A DNA stretch of 64,000 nucleotides from Usitatibacter palustris. Its GTDB lineage: Bacteria > Pseudomonadota > Gammaproteobacteria > Burkholderiales > Usitatibacteraceae. Within the stretch, counting starts at the first letter, position 1, and every line of letters starts with the position of its first letter. Location of the stretch: NCBI RefSeq assembly GCF_013003985.1, contig NZ_CP053073.1, positions 1,798,001-1,862,000 of the forward strand. The letters are read 5' to 3'. The notes under the pieces were generated by a model that made no database searches, was not told the origin of the DNA, and saw nothing but the letters and a program-made list of their open reading frames with translations. The position numbers were made by a program, and so were the translations under genes. Below are positions 44,625 to 52,565 of the stretch, in pieces.

Positions 44625-46607
44625 GTGACGGACCTCGAACGCATCCTCGGTCCCGAGGGCCCGCTCGCGCGCGAGATTCCGGGCTTCCGCCACCGCCCGC
44701 AGCAGGTCGAATTCGCGCAGGCCGTGGAGAAGGCGATCGAGATGCAGGGCGTCCTCATCGCCGAAGCCGGCACGGGAACCGGCAAGACGTTCGCCTACCT
44801 GGTGCCCGCATTGATTTCCGGCGGCAAGGTCATCGTTTCCACCGGCACCAAGACGCTGCAGGACCAACTCTTCCATCGTGACCTGCCGCGCGTGCGCGAG
44901 GTGCTGGGCGTGGCAGTGGACGTGGCGCTGCTCAAGGGCCGCGCGAACTATGTGTGCCTGCATCATCTCGAGATCGCGGTGGAGGAGGGACGCTTCGGCT
45001 CGCGCGAGGATTCTTCCAACATCCACAAGATCCAGCGATTCGCGCGCAACACGATGTCGGGCGACCGTTCCGACTGCGGTGACGTGCCCGAGACCTCGGC
45101 CGCGTGGGCGCAGGCGACGTCCACGCGCGAGAATTGCCTGGGCTCGAACTGCAAGCACTACGACGAGTGCTTCGTGATGAAGGCGCGCAAGCGCGCGGCC
45201 GAAGCCGACGTGGTCGTGGTGAACCACCATCTCTTCTTCGCCGACGTGGTGTTGCGCGACGAAGGCGCAGGCGACCTCCTGCCGGCGGCGAACACCGTGA
45301 TCTTCGACGAGGCGCACCACCTGCCGGACCTGGCGCGGCTCTTCTTCGGCGAGTCCGTGTCGACGGCCCAGGCCATCGAGCTCGCGCGCGACGCGCGCAC
45401 CGCGGGCCTCATGAAGGCGAAGGAATCGCCGGAGATCGGCGATGCGGCGCACGCGGTGGACCGCGCCGCTCGCGATGTGCGCATCTCGCTGGGCGCCGTG
45501 GCGGGCCGCGTGGCGCTCAATGCCATTCGCCAGCGTCCCGAGTTCGACCGCGCGCTCGACGCGCTTGCGGAGAAGCTCGGCGAGTTGTCCAAGCTTCTCC
45601 AGGCACACGAAGAGCGCGCCGAGGAACTGCGCAACGCGCGCGTGCGTGCCGACGAATTCGCCGGACGGATTGCCGATTGGCGCGAGCTCGACGCCCGCGA
45701 GCGAGATCCGGCCGAGGTCGACACCGTTCGCTGGATCGAGGCGTATTCGCACGCCGCGGCGCTCTACGTGACGCCGCTCGACGTCGCCGCGATCTTCCGC
45801 CAGCAGATCGAGGGTTCCAAGCGCGCATGGATCTTCACCTCGGCGACCCTTTCCGTTGCGGGTGACTTCAGGCACTACCAATCGGAAATGGGCCTCGCCG
45901 AAGCGGTGACCGCGAACTGGCCGAGCCCGTTCGACTTCGAGAAGCAGGCGCTGCTCTACGTGCCCGAGGAATTGCCCGATCCGAACTCCGAGGGCTACAC
46001 GGATGCGGTCGTCGAGGCGTCGTGGCCGGTGGTGCGCGCGAGCGGCGGGCACGCGTTCCTGCTCTTCACCAGCCTGCGCGCGATGAACCTCGCGCACGAA
46101 CGCATCGGCGCCAAGCTCAAGTCCGAAGGGCTCGAGTGGCCGCTGCTGCTGCAAGGCAGTGGCTCGAAGAACGAGCTGCTGGAGCGCTTCCGCAAGTCAC
46201 CCAACGCGATCCTCGTGGGATCGCAGTCGTTCTGGGAAGGGGTCGACGTGAAGGGCGACCAGCTCTCGGTGGTGGTCATCGACCGGTTGCCGTTCAATCC
46301 GCCCGACGATCCGGTGCTCGCCGCCTGCATCGAACGCATCAATCGCGCCGGCGGCAATGCGTTCATGGATTACCAGGTGCCGCGCGCGGTGATCGCTCTC
46401 AAGCAGGGAGCGGGGCGCCTCATTCGCGACGAGACCGACCGCGGGGTGCTGGTGATCTGCGACCCGCGGTTGATCACGAAGCCTTACGGCAAGCGCATCT
46501 GGCGCGCGCTGCCGCCGTTCAGGCGCACGCGGTCGATCGAAGCCGTCGAGGCGTTCTTTACTGGTACTCCGGCCGCCGCATCACCCAGCCACTCGGGCAC
46601 TGCGTGA
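44625..46607 (+). CDS. DinG/YoaA-family ATP-dependent DNA helicase
   Basis: A 660-residue superfamily 2 helicase starting at the GTG of VTDLERILGPEGPLAREIPG. Walker A EAGTGTGKTFAY is near residue 47, motif II is DEAH in VIFDEAHHLPDL (about 227), and motif VI region QGAGRLIRDETDRGVLVICDPR is near 610. The Cys residues around 110 and 170-185 (CLHHLEI, CGDVPE, CLGSNCKHYDECF) suit the iron-sulfur cluster of XPD/DinG-type helicases. YoaA-like members act in DNA repair and replication restart. It has no role in the transporter upstream. Its last 50 bases overlap the convergent glycine-rich protein gene. Confidence 0.92.
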   Translation: MTDLERILGPEGPLAREIPGFRHRPQQVEFAQAVEKAIEMQGVLIAEAGTGTGKTFAYLVPALISGGKVIVSTGTKTLQDQLFHRDLPRVREVLGVAVDVALLKGRANYVCLHHLEIAVEEGRFGSREDSSNIHKIQRFARNTMSGDRSDCGDVPETSAAWAQATSTRENCLGSNCKHYDECFVMKARKRAAEADVVVVNHHLFFADVVLRDEGAGDLLPAANTVIFDEAHHLPDLARLFFGESVSTAQAIELARDARTAGLMKAKESPEIGDAAHAVDRAARDVRISLGAVAGRVALNAIRQRPEFDRALDALAEKLGELSKLLQAHEERAEELRNARVRADEFAGRIADWRELDARERDPAEVDTVRWIEAYSHAAALYVTPLDVAAIFRQQIEGSKRAWIFTSATLSVAGDFRHYQSEMGLAEAVTANWPSPFDFEKQALLYVPEELPDPNSEGYTDAVVEASWPVVRASGGHAFLLFTSLRAMNLAHERIGAKLKSEGLEWPLLLQGSGSKNELLERFRKSPNAILVGSQSFWEGVDVKGDQLSVVVIDRLPFNPPDDPVLAACIERINRAGGNAFMDYQVPRAVIALKQGAGRLIRDETDRGVLVICDPRLITKPYGKRIWRALPPFRRTRSIEAVEAFFTGTPAAASPSHSGTA

Positions 46608-47226
46608 CCTTCGGGTAGTAGGCCCGGGCTTCTTCGCACCAGTTCAGATAGAGCGGCCGTTGCGTCGGCGCACCCTCGGGATTCATCGGCACCTGCGTCG
46701 TGGGTCCGAGTTCGGCCTGGGGCGGCGACATGTAGCCCTCGGGATAGGACTCCGCGGGCGGTGCGGGATACGCGTAGTTGGGACCATACGCGCCGTAGCC
46801 GTACGGATAACCCCAGTAGGCGCTGCCCCAGAAGAGCGGTGCGGCTGCCCATGCTCCCCAGTAGTACGGGTAGTAGGGCCGGTAGTAGCCGCCGTAGTAG
46901 CGGGCACCGTGGTAGTAGCCACCGCCGTGACGATAGCCACCGCCGCCGTAATAGCGCGAGCCCCCGCCGTTGTAGCGCGAGCCGCCGCCGCTGTAGCTGC
47001 CGCCGCCGTTGTAGCGGCCACCGCCGTTGTAGCTGCCGCCGCCACCGGAGCCGCGACCGCCTCCGTTGTAGCCACCGCCACCGCCACCGCCGCTGTAACC
47101 GCCTCCGCCTCCGCGGCCACCACCACCACCACCGCCACCTCCGCGGTTCTGGGCGTCACTGGGCAGTGCGAAGAGCAGCGCGGCGGCTGCGATGAGGGGA
47201 AGTGCGAGGGCGTTGAGCGCTTTCAT
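46558..47226 (-). CDS. Secreted glycine/tyrosine-rich protein
   Basis: A 222-residue exported protein (signal MKALNALALPLIAAAALLFALPSDA, cleavage near residue 25). The mature protein opens with a low-complexity Gly-rich region of about 90 residues with repeated (Y/R)NGGG and SYSGGG units, then a Tyr/Pro region (YYRPYYPYYWGAW), then a small C-terminal tail with LNWCEEARAYYPKVTQCPSGWV, which contains two Cys likely to form a disulfide. Related proteins with this C-terminal Cys-Cys pattern occur in proteobacteria; function is not known. The start overlaps the stop of the glycosyltransferase. The 3' end overlaps the helicase gene by 50 bases. Confidence 0.75.
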   Translation of the reverse strand: MKALNALALPLIAAAALLFALPSDAQNRGGGGGGGGGRGGGGGYSGGGGGGGYNGGGRGSGGGGSYNGGGRYNGGGSYSGGGSRYNGGGSRYYGGGGYRHGGGYYHGARYYGGYYRPYYPYYWGAWAAAPLFWGSAYWGYPYGYGAYGPNYAYPAPPAESYPEGYMSPPQAELGPTTQVPMNPEGAPTQRPLYLNWCEEARAYYPKVTQCPSGWVMRRPEYQ

Positions 47227-48488
47227 GAGGGCCTCCTGATGCTGCTGCGTAAGACCTCCTCGAGGGCATTGCAGGCGGCGGTTGCTCCGTCTTCTCTGCT
47301 GACGGTTAGGCCGATTGCCTTGGCGCTGGTTCCATACTGCGCCCGGTCGAGGAGCTCGCGCAAATGCGCGGCGACCCGGGATGATCCATAGCGCCCTGGA
47401 TAGCAAACGCGCGCGACCCCCAGGCGGTTGACCCGGTCGGCGTTGTCCGGCTGGTCGTTGGCGAAGGGCACGGCAAGTTGCGGCTTGCCCGCGCGTAGGG
47501 CCTGGCTCAGCGTGCCCATGCCGCACTGGTGCACGATCGCAGCAGCGCGGGGAAAAAGCTCCGCGTGAGGCGCGTAGTCCACCGCGATCACGCCGCTCGG
47601 CAGATTTGTAGGACGCTCGGCATCGTAGCGTCCGACCAGGAGTACGCCGCGCACGCCCGCGAGCTCGCAGGCCTTCGCGCTTTCCTCGAAAAACGTTCCC
47701 GGCAAGCCTACGGCCGAGGTACCCAACGTGAAAACGACCGGCGGCGGACCCGCATCGAGGAACTCGACGAGGGGCGTCGGCATTTCATCCGGTCCGCTGT
47801 AGGACACGAAACCCGTGCGATCCACATTCGCCGGCCAATCGGGCTGCGGCTCGGCGAGAACCCTTGGGAAAAGCGCGAGCGTTCGCAAAGGCGAGAACTG
47901 CCCGTCGAAGATCGGGTTGGGTGCGGGCGGCAACCCTAGCTCCGCGCGCAGTGCCTGCACGGGCGCCACCCACCGGGTGGTCGTCCATTTGCCGGCTTTG
48001 ACGATAGCCCCGGCGAATCCGGGGCCGAGCCTGCGATACAGGTGCGCGAGCCAATACGGCGGGAAGAGCGGCAGCTCGTACGCGGAGAGGAAGGAGATCG
48101 GTGCGAGCACGGTCGAGACCCACGGCAGCCCGCGCTTCTGCGCGACGAGCGGCGCGGCGGGCGTGGCCGGATGGGTGACCACGAGATCCGCGTCGCCACA
48201 CGCCGCATCGATCGCGGCGTAGCTTTCGCGCACGCTCGCGGCGATCCGGGAGAAGAGCACCTTCGGCCCCTGCGTGCTCAGTGCGAGCGCAATGAACGCC
48301 TTGTCCTGCGGATCGATATCGGGAGGGACCGCGTGGAATTCGAGGCCGAGGCCCTCGACGAGGGTCCGGTAGAACTCCGAGTGGGCGAGCAGCGGGCGAT
48401 GCCCGCGACGCTTCAGCTCGAGCGCGATGCCGATGTACGGAAAGAGATCGCCGTAGCTGCCCCAGGCGCAGAGGACGACGCGCGCCAC
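47223..48488 (-). CDS. UGT/MGT-type glycosyltransferase
   Basis: A 421-residue GT-B fold glycosyltransferase, family GT1/GT28-like. The N-terminus MARVVLCAWGSYGDLFPYIGIALELKRRGH has the glycine-rich acceptor-domain loop. The C-terminal nucleotide-sugar site reads HQCGMGTLSQALRAGKPQLAVPFANDQPDNA (about 330-360), with the His and Gln expected. GPPPVVFTLGTSAVG is the hinge. Such enzymes transfer sugars to lipids, macrolides or small hydrophobic molecules. No biosynthetic cluster surrounds it, so its acceptor is unknown. The stop overlaps the start of the glycine-rich gene. Confidence 0.88.
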   Translation of the reverse strand: MARVVLCAWGSYGDLFPYIGIALELKRRGHRPLLAHSEFYRTLVEGLGLEFHAVPPDIDPQDKAFIALALSTQGPKVLFSRIAASVRESYAAIDAACGDADLVVTHPATPAAPLVAQKRGLPWVSTVLAPISFLSAYELPLFPPYWLAHLYRRLGPGFAGAIVKAGKWTTTRWVAPVQALRAELGLPPAPNPIFDGQFSPLRTLALFPRVLAEPQPDWPANVDRTGFVSYSGPDEMPTPLVEFLDAGPPPVVFTLGTSAVGLPGTFFEESAKACELAGVRGVLLVGRYDAERPTNLPSGVIAVDYAPHAELFPRAAAIVHQCGMGTLSQALRAGKPQLAVPFANDQPDNADRVNRLGVARVCYPGRYGSSRVAAHLRELLDRAQYGTSAKAIGLTVSREDGATAACNALEEVLRSSIRRPS

Positions 48489-48497
48489 GCCTCCGCG

Positions 48498-48713
48498 CTA
48501 CTTCTTGCCCGTGACCAGCAGCACCACGCCGATCGCGATCGCGGCCAGCCCCGCCCATTGGGGAATGTTGATCGTCTCTTTCTCCTTGACCGAGACGGAG
48601 AGCGGGCCGAGCTTGGCGGTGTGCGTCTCCTTCGTGTAGCTGAAGCTGCCGTACGCGAGCCCGAGGGCCCCGGCGACGATCAGCACGATTGCGACGATCC
48701 TGAGTCCACCCAT
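48498..48713 (-). CDS. Small two-span membrane protein
   Basis: A 71-residue protein with two hydrophobic segments (IVAIVLIVAGALGLAYGSF near residue 5-23 and WAGLAAIAIGVVLLVTG near 53-69) joined by a polar segment KETHTAKLGPLSVSVKEKETINIP. The composition is consistent with a small inner-membrane protein; similar proteins occur in many proteobacteria without known function. It sits between the glycosyltransferase and the CDF transporter on the same strand. Confidence 0.75.
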   Translation of the reverse strand: MGGLRIVAIVLIVAGALGLAYGSFSYTKETHTAKLGPLSVSVKEKETINIPQWAGLAAIAIGVVLLVTGKK

Positions 48714-48737
48714 GGTGCGAATCTCCTCGTTGAAGCG

Positions 48738-49646
48738 TCAGTCCTTCAGGTCCGGCTCGAAGAACAGGAATGCCACTTGCGGGAAGGCCTCGCGGAACGC
48801 GACCTCCGTCTTGTTGATGCCTTCGACGAGCGCGACGTCGGTGCCCGTGGGGCGCATCCTCGCCTTCACCGCGATCATCGCGTCGGGCCCCATCTGCAGC
48901 GAAAGGAGATTCAGGACCTTCTCGACCGCGGGCTGGTCCTCGAGGAACTTCACCATTTCCGCGCGCGTCGTGTCTTCGACGCCCTGGCCGACGAGGAGTG
49001 CCTTCACCTCGATGCCCACGAGGATCGCGACCACGATCAGCAACACGCCGATCGCGATGCTGCCCAGCGCATCCCAGATGGGATCGCCGGTGGCCCACGT
49101 GATGGACACGGCGATGAACGCGAGCGTAAGTCCGAAGAGCGCGGCGAGGTCCTCGCCAAGGATCACGATCAGCTCGGAATTGCGCGACGAACGGAACCAC
49201 TGCCACAGGGTCTGGTTGCCGCGCAGCTTGTTCACTTCGGTGAGGCAGCCCCAGGTCGAGAACGATTCGGCGACGATGCCGAAGCCCAGGACGCCGAGGG
49301 CGAGCAGCGGGAACTTGATCGCCTCGGGCTCGTGCAGCTTGTGCCAGCCCTCGTAGACGGAGAAGAGCCCGCCCACGCTGAAGAGCATCAGCGCGACGAT
49401 GAACGACCAGAAGTAGGTTTCCTTGCCGAAGCCCAGCGGATAGTCGGGCGAGGGCGGGCGCTTCGCGCGCTTCATGCCGAGCAGCAGCAGCAGCTGGTTG
49501 CCGCAGTCGGCGGTCGAGTGCACGGCCTCGGCGAGCATCGATCCGGAATTCGTGATGAACGCGGCGATGTACTTCGTGACCGCGATCGCGAAGTTCGCGC
49601 CGAGCGCGTAGAGCACCGCCTTGACCGGGTTCGCCCCACCTGCCAT
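48738..49646 (-). CDS. Cation diffusion facilitator family transporter, ZnT9-like
   Basis: A 302-residue CDF protein with about six hydrophobic segments and a C-terminal cytoplasmic domain (from about 215). HSTAD in AEAVHSTADCGNQLLLLLG is the HxxxD motif of the second transmembrane segment. The corresponding site on segment five reads GEDLAALFGL, so the usual HxxxD there is replaced by an Glu-Asp pair. This resembles the SLC30A9 (ZnT9) group, in which the second metal site is altered. Divalent cation (zinc, iron or cobalt) export or proton exchange is probable, but the changed site makes specificity uncertain. The gene is followed by the small membrane protein. Confidence 0.85.
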   Translation of the reverse strand: MAGGANPVKAVLYALGANFAIAVTKYIAAFITNSGSMLAEAVHSTADCGNQLLLLLGMKRAKRPPSPDYPLGFGKETYFWSFIVALMLFSVGGLFSVYEGWHKLHEPEAIKFPLLALGVLGFGIVAESFSTWGCLTEVNKLRGNQTLWQWFRSSRNSELIVILGEDLAALFGLTLAFIAVSITWATGDPIWDALGSIAIGVLLIVVAILVGIEVKALLVGQGVEDTTRAEMVKFLEDQPAVEKVLNLLSLQMGPDAMIAVKARMRPTGTDVALVEGINKTEVAFREAFPQVAFLFFEPDLKD

Positions 49647-49662
49647 TGCAATTTTCCCTGGC

Positions 49663-51144
49663 CTAACGGGCCGCAGGGAACATTACACGGGCTTCGAGCC
49701 CTCCGCCATCGCGTGCAAGGAGATCGAGCTTGCCGCCGTGGATCGCAGCGATGCGGCTCGCGATCGCAAGGCCGAGGCCCGCGCCCGACTGGCCGCTGCG
49801 CGCTTCGTCGCGGCGCGTGAAGGGGGCCTTCAGGCGCTCGACGAGATGATCGGGAATGCCCGGGCCGCGATCGAGCACGGAGAGTGTCGCGCCGTCGGGA
49901 ACGGTTGCGGTGCGCACGAGCACTTCGCCGCCCGCGTGCTTCAACGCGTTGCCCACGAGGTTGTCGATCAGCCGCTGCACCGCGAGGGGGCGGAGCATCA
50001 GCACGGGCACTTCCACCGGATCGCAGCGCACGTTGGCGCCGGCGCGCGCCGCGCGCTCGGTGGCCGCGAGCGCCGCATCGGAAAGCTTCACGGGTGCCAG
50101 CGGTTCGGCCGCTTCGCTGCGCGCGAAGTCGATGAACTGGTCGATGATCGAGTTCATGTCGTCGATGTCGGAGACCATCGCGCGCTGCGTGTCGGCTTCG
50201 ACCTTGCCGCCGAGCATCTCGAGGTCGAGGCGCAGGCGGGCAAGCGGCGTGCGCAGGTCATGGGAGATCCCCGCGAGGAACGTTGCGCGCTCCCGCCCCT
50301 GGCGATCGAGGTTGTCCTTCATCTGGTTGAAGGCGCGCGCGACGGCGCGTATTTCCGACGGACCCGTCTCGGGAACGGCGCCCGCCTCGACGTTGCGGCC
50401 CAGCTTGCCCGCCGCATCCACCAGGCGCGTGAGCGGACGGTTGAGGCGCCAGACGATGAAGATCGCGGCGAGGAGGGCGATCAGCACGCCCGCGACACCC
50501 CAGCCGATGAGCGCGCTGGTCGCGTCGCGTTCGATGCGATTGCGGTTGAACACGATCCAGTAGCGTCGCTCGCCCGCCGAAACGTTGAACCACAGCGAGT
50601 TGGCATTCTCCGCCCGCACATGGACCTCGGCGTTGGGGCCGAAGACCTCGCGAACGCGCTCCCGGAATGCACGCACCGGAGGAATGTCGGGTGCGAGCTT
50701 GAGCTGGGGAATGGGTGGCGGCCCGATCTCGCCGCGCGGAAACTGCTCGCCCCGGAGGCCTTGCTCACCGCGGGGGCGGTCGTTCTGTTCAGGGCCGGGT
50801 TGTCTTTGCTCGAATCCCGGCGGTCTCTGTTCGGGCGCCGGTTGTCCGGGCGCAATGCCAAAGCGCCGGCGCGCACGCGGCCCATCGGCCGGGATGATGC
50901 GCAGGCCGTCCTTCTCCGCGACGCGCGCGATGAACTCGCGCTGCTCATGCTCGGGCAGCGTCTCGAGCGCCGCGACGATGGTCTTGAGATGGCTCACGAA
51001 CTGCCCGATGCCGAGCATCAGGCGCGGGCGCGTGACGTACTCGTTGAGGAACCAGAGCGAGGCGAGCTGCGAGAGCACGAGTGCCGCGACCAGCACGGCG
51101 AGGGTCTGCCACAGCAGCGAAACCGGAAACAGCTTCATCTTCAT
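49663..51144 (-). CDS. envZ: EnvZ-type sensor histidine kinase
   Basis: A 493-residue kinase; the ATG at 51144 has AAGGA upstream and gives the usual short cytoplasmic start MKMKLFPVSLLWQTLAVLVA, in preference to an in-frame ATG at 51192 inside ompR. Segments: membrane helix 1 (about 9-33), a periplasmic domain (about 40-225), helix 2 (about 230-250), HAMP (about 250-300), then HisKA with ISHDLRTPLARL (His about 294), N-box NLVGNALKHAG and G-box DRGPGIPDH and SGAGLGLAIASRIAAIHGG. The periplasmic domain contains a Pro/Gln/Arg/Gly-rich low-complexity tract (residues about 97-147). It phosphorylates the adjacent OmpR-type regulator. Confidence 0.9.
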   Translation of the reverse strand: MKMKLFPVSLLWQTLAVLVAALVLSQLASLWFLNEYVTRPRLMLGIGQFVSHLKTIVAALETLPEHEQREFIARVAEKDGLRIIPADGPRARRRFGIAPGQPAPEQRPPGFEQRQPGPEQNDRPRGEQGLRGEQFPRGEIGPPPIPQLKLAPDIPPVRAFRERVREVFGPNAEVHVRAENANSLWFNVSAGERRYWIVFNRNRIERDATSALIGWGVAGVLIALLAAIFIVWRLNRPLTRLVDAAGKLGRNVEAGAVPETGPSEIRAVARAFNQMKDNLDRQGRERATFLAGISHDLRTPLARLRLDLEMLGGKVEADTQRAMVSDIDDMNSIIDQFIDFARSEAAEPLAPVKLSDAALAATERAARAGANVRCDPVEVPVLMLRPLAVQRLIDNLVGNALKHAGGEVLVRTATVPDGATLSVLDRGPGIPDHLVERLKAPFTRRDEARSGQSGAGLGLAIASRIAAIHGGKLDLLARDGGGLEARVMFPAAR

Positions 51145-51166
51145 GAAAAGCAGGTCCTTCGTGCGC

Positions 51167-51919
51167 TCAGGATGATCCGCTACGCGAATCACTCCCGTCG
51201 GGAATGAAGACGTAACCGAAGCCCCAGACGGTCTGGATGTAGCGCGGCTCCTTCGGATCGATCTCGAGGAGCTTTCTCAGGCGCGAGATCTGGACGTCGA
51301 TCGAGCGATCGAAGCTCTCGTGCTCGCGGCCGCGCGCGAGGTCCATCAGCTTGTCGCGCGACATCGGCTCGCGCGCGTGCTCGGCCAGCGCCTTGAGCAA
51401 CGCGAACTCGCCCGTGGTGAGCACGATGGGTTCGCCTTCGCGATTCAGGGTGCGCGTGCCGAGGTTCAGCGCGAAAGGCCCGAACTCGATCACCTTCTCG
51501 TCGCTGGTGGGCGAGCCCGGCGGCGGCTTGGGCCTCTGCCGGCGAAGCACCGCCTGGATTCGCGCCACGAGCTCGCGCGGGTTGAAGGGCTTCGGCAGGT
51601 AGTCGTCCGCACCCATCTCGAGGCCGAGGATGCGATCGACGTCATCGCCGCGCGCGGTGAGCATGATCACCGGCACGGTGTTGCCGCCCGCCCGCAGGCG
51701 CCGGCAGATGGCGAGGCCGTCCTCGCCCGGCAGCATGAGGTCGAGCACGAGCAGATCGTAGTTGGCGCGCTGGAATTGGCGATCCATCGCGGCCGCGTCG
51801 GCGACCGTCTCCACCGCGAAGCCCTGCTCGGAGAGGTAGCGCTTGAGGAGGTCTCGCATGCGCAGGTCGTCGTCCACGACCAGGATGCGTTGGCGTTGCT
51901 GGGTTTGCATGGCGCCCAT
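51167..51919 (-). CDS. ompR: OmpR-type response regulator
   Basis: A 250-residue regulator with a receiver domain (about 10-125; phosphoacceptor Asp60 in LVLDLMLPGEDG, Lys in YLPKPFN) and a winged-helix DNA-binding domain (about 150-240; RSIDVQISRLRKLLEIDPKEPRYIQTVWGFGYVFIPD). The spacing and these segments match OmpR/PhoP-type proteins, with the RLRKLLE recognition helix. ATG choices are 51919 and 51910. The stop and the kinase start lie within 23 bases, indicating an operon. It diverges from the EF-hand gene, which it may regulate, with an inverted repeat in between. Confidence 0.93.
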   Translation of the reverse strand: MGAMQTQQRQRILVVDDDLRMRDLLKRYLSEQGFAVETVADAAAMDRQFQRANYDLLVLDLMLPGEDGLAICRRLRAGGNTVPVIMLTARGDDVDRILGLEMGADDYLPKPFNPRELVARIQAVLRRQRPKPPPGSPTSDEKVIEFGPFALNLGTRTLNREGEPIVLTTGEFALLKALAEHAREPMSRDKLMDLARGREHESFDRSIDVQISRLRKLLEIDPKEPRYIQTVWGFGYVFIPDGSDSRSGSS

Positions 51920-51953
51920 CGTATGCGTCGATCTCCGTGGCCGGTTTGGCGGC

Positions 51954-51999
51954 TGTAAGCAGATGTTAACAACGAGGCGGGAATCGCCCCTCGCTTACA
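51954..51999. promoter_or_regulatory. Inverted repeat in the ompR / EF-hand divergent promoter
   Basis: TGTAAGC at 51954-51960 and GCTTACA at 51993-51999 are exact inverse repeats 32 bases apart. A small hairpin with arms CGAGG and CCTCG (51973-51977, 51989-51993) lies between them. The position in the divergent gap suggests an operator, possibly for the neighbouring regulator. Confidence 0.4.
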
Positions 52000-52104
52000 T
52001 CCCGTTACGACCGACCCGTGCGCCGGACACAGGTTCAGGGCGTTGAGTCCTTACGCTTGTGGACATTCCCGAGCGACATTGTCCATTCACATGAGGAGTT
52101 CCAA

Positions 52105-52518
52105 ATGAAAGTCGTCTCCATTCTCGCGGTCCTCGGCCTCGCAGCTGCCACGACCGCCACGGTTGCCATGGCGCAAGCCGGCGGCCACGGTGATCGCATG
52201 AAGTCGGCCGATACGAACGGCGACGGCCTGGTCAGCCGCCAGGAAGCCGCGGGCAAGCCGCGTCTCGCCGAGAACTTCGATGCGATCGACACCAACAAGG
52301 ACGGCCAGCTCTCGAAGGACGAGATGAAGGCCTTCGGTGACAAGCAGCGTGCCGAGCACATGAAGAAGGTCGACGCCAACGGCGACGGCAAGATCAGCCG
52401 CGACGAAGCGAAGGCCAATGCGCCGCGCATGGCCGAGCACTTCGACAAGCTCGACAGCAACAAGGATGGCTTCCTTTCGAAGGAAGAGCTCGCGGCCGCC
52501 CGCGGCCCGCGCAAGTAA
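52105..52518 (+). CDS. Secreted four-EF-hand calcium-binding protein
   Basis: A 137-residue exported protein (signal peptide to about residue 24, VAMAQ). Four near-canonical EF-hand loops are visible: DTNGDGLVSRQE (36-47), DTNKDGQLSKDE (62-73), DANGDGKISRDE (90-101) and DSNKDGFLSKEE (117-128), all with the chelating Asp/Asn and Glu12. Two pairs separated by basic helices resemble calmodulin-like architecture. It should bind calcium in the periplasm or outside. GAGGAG (52093-52098) precedes the ATG; the in-frame ATG at 52018 has no such site. It diverges from the ompR/envZ operon, which suggests calcium- or envelope-related regulation, not proven. Confidence 0.93.
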   Translation: MKVVSILAVLGLAAATTATVAMAQAGGHGDRMKSADTNGDGLVSRQEAAGKPRLAENFDAIDTNKDGQLSKDEMKAFGDKQRAEHMKKVDANGDGKISRDEAKANAPRMAEHFDKLDSNKDGFLSKEELAAARGPRK

Positions 52519-52565
52519 GCCGGCAAGTCAGTCAGGGTGCCTGCCCTTAGGAGGAGAATGCGCGA

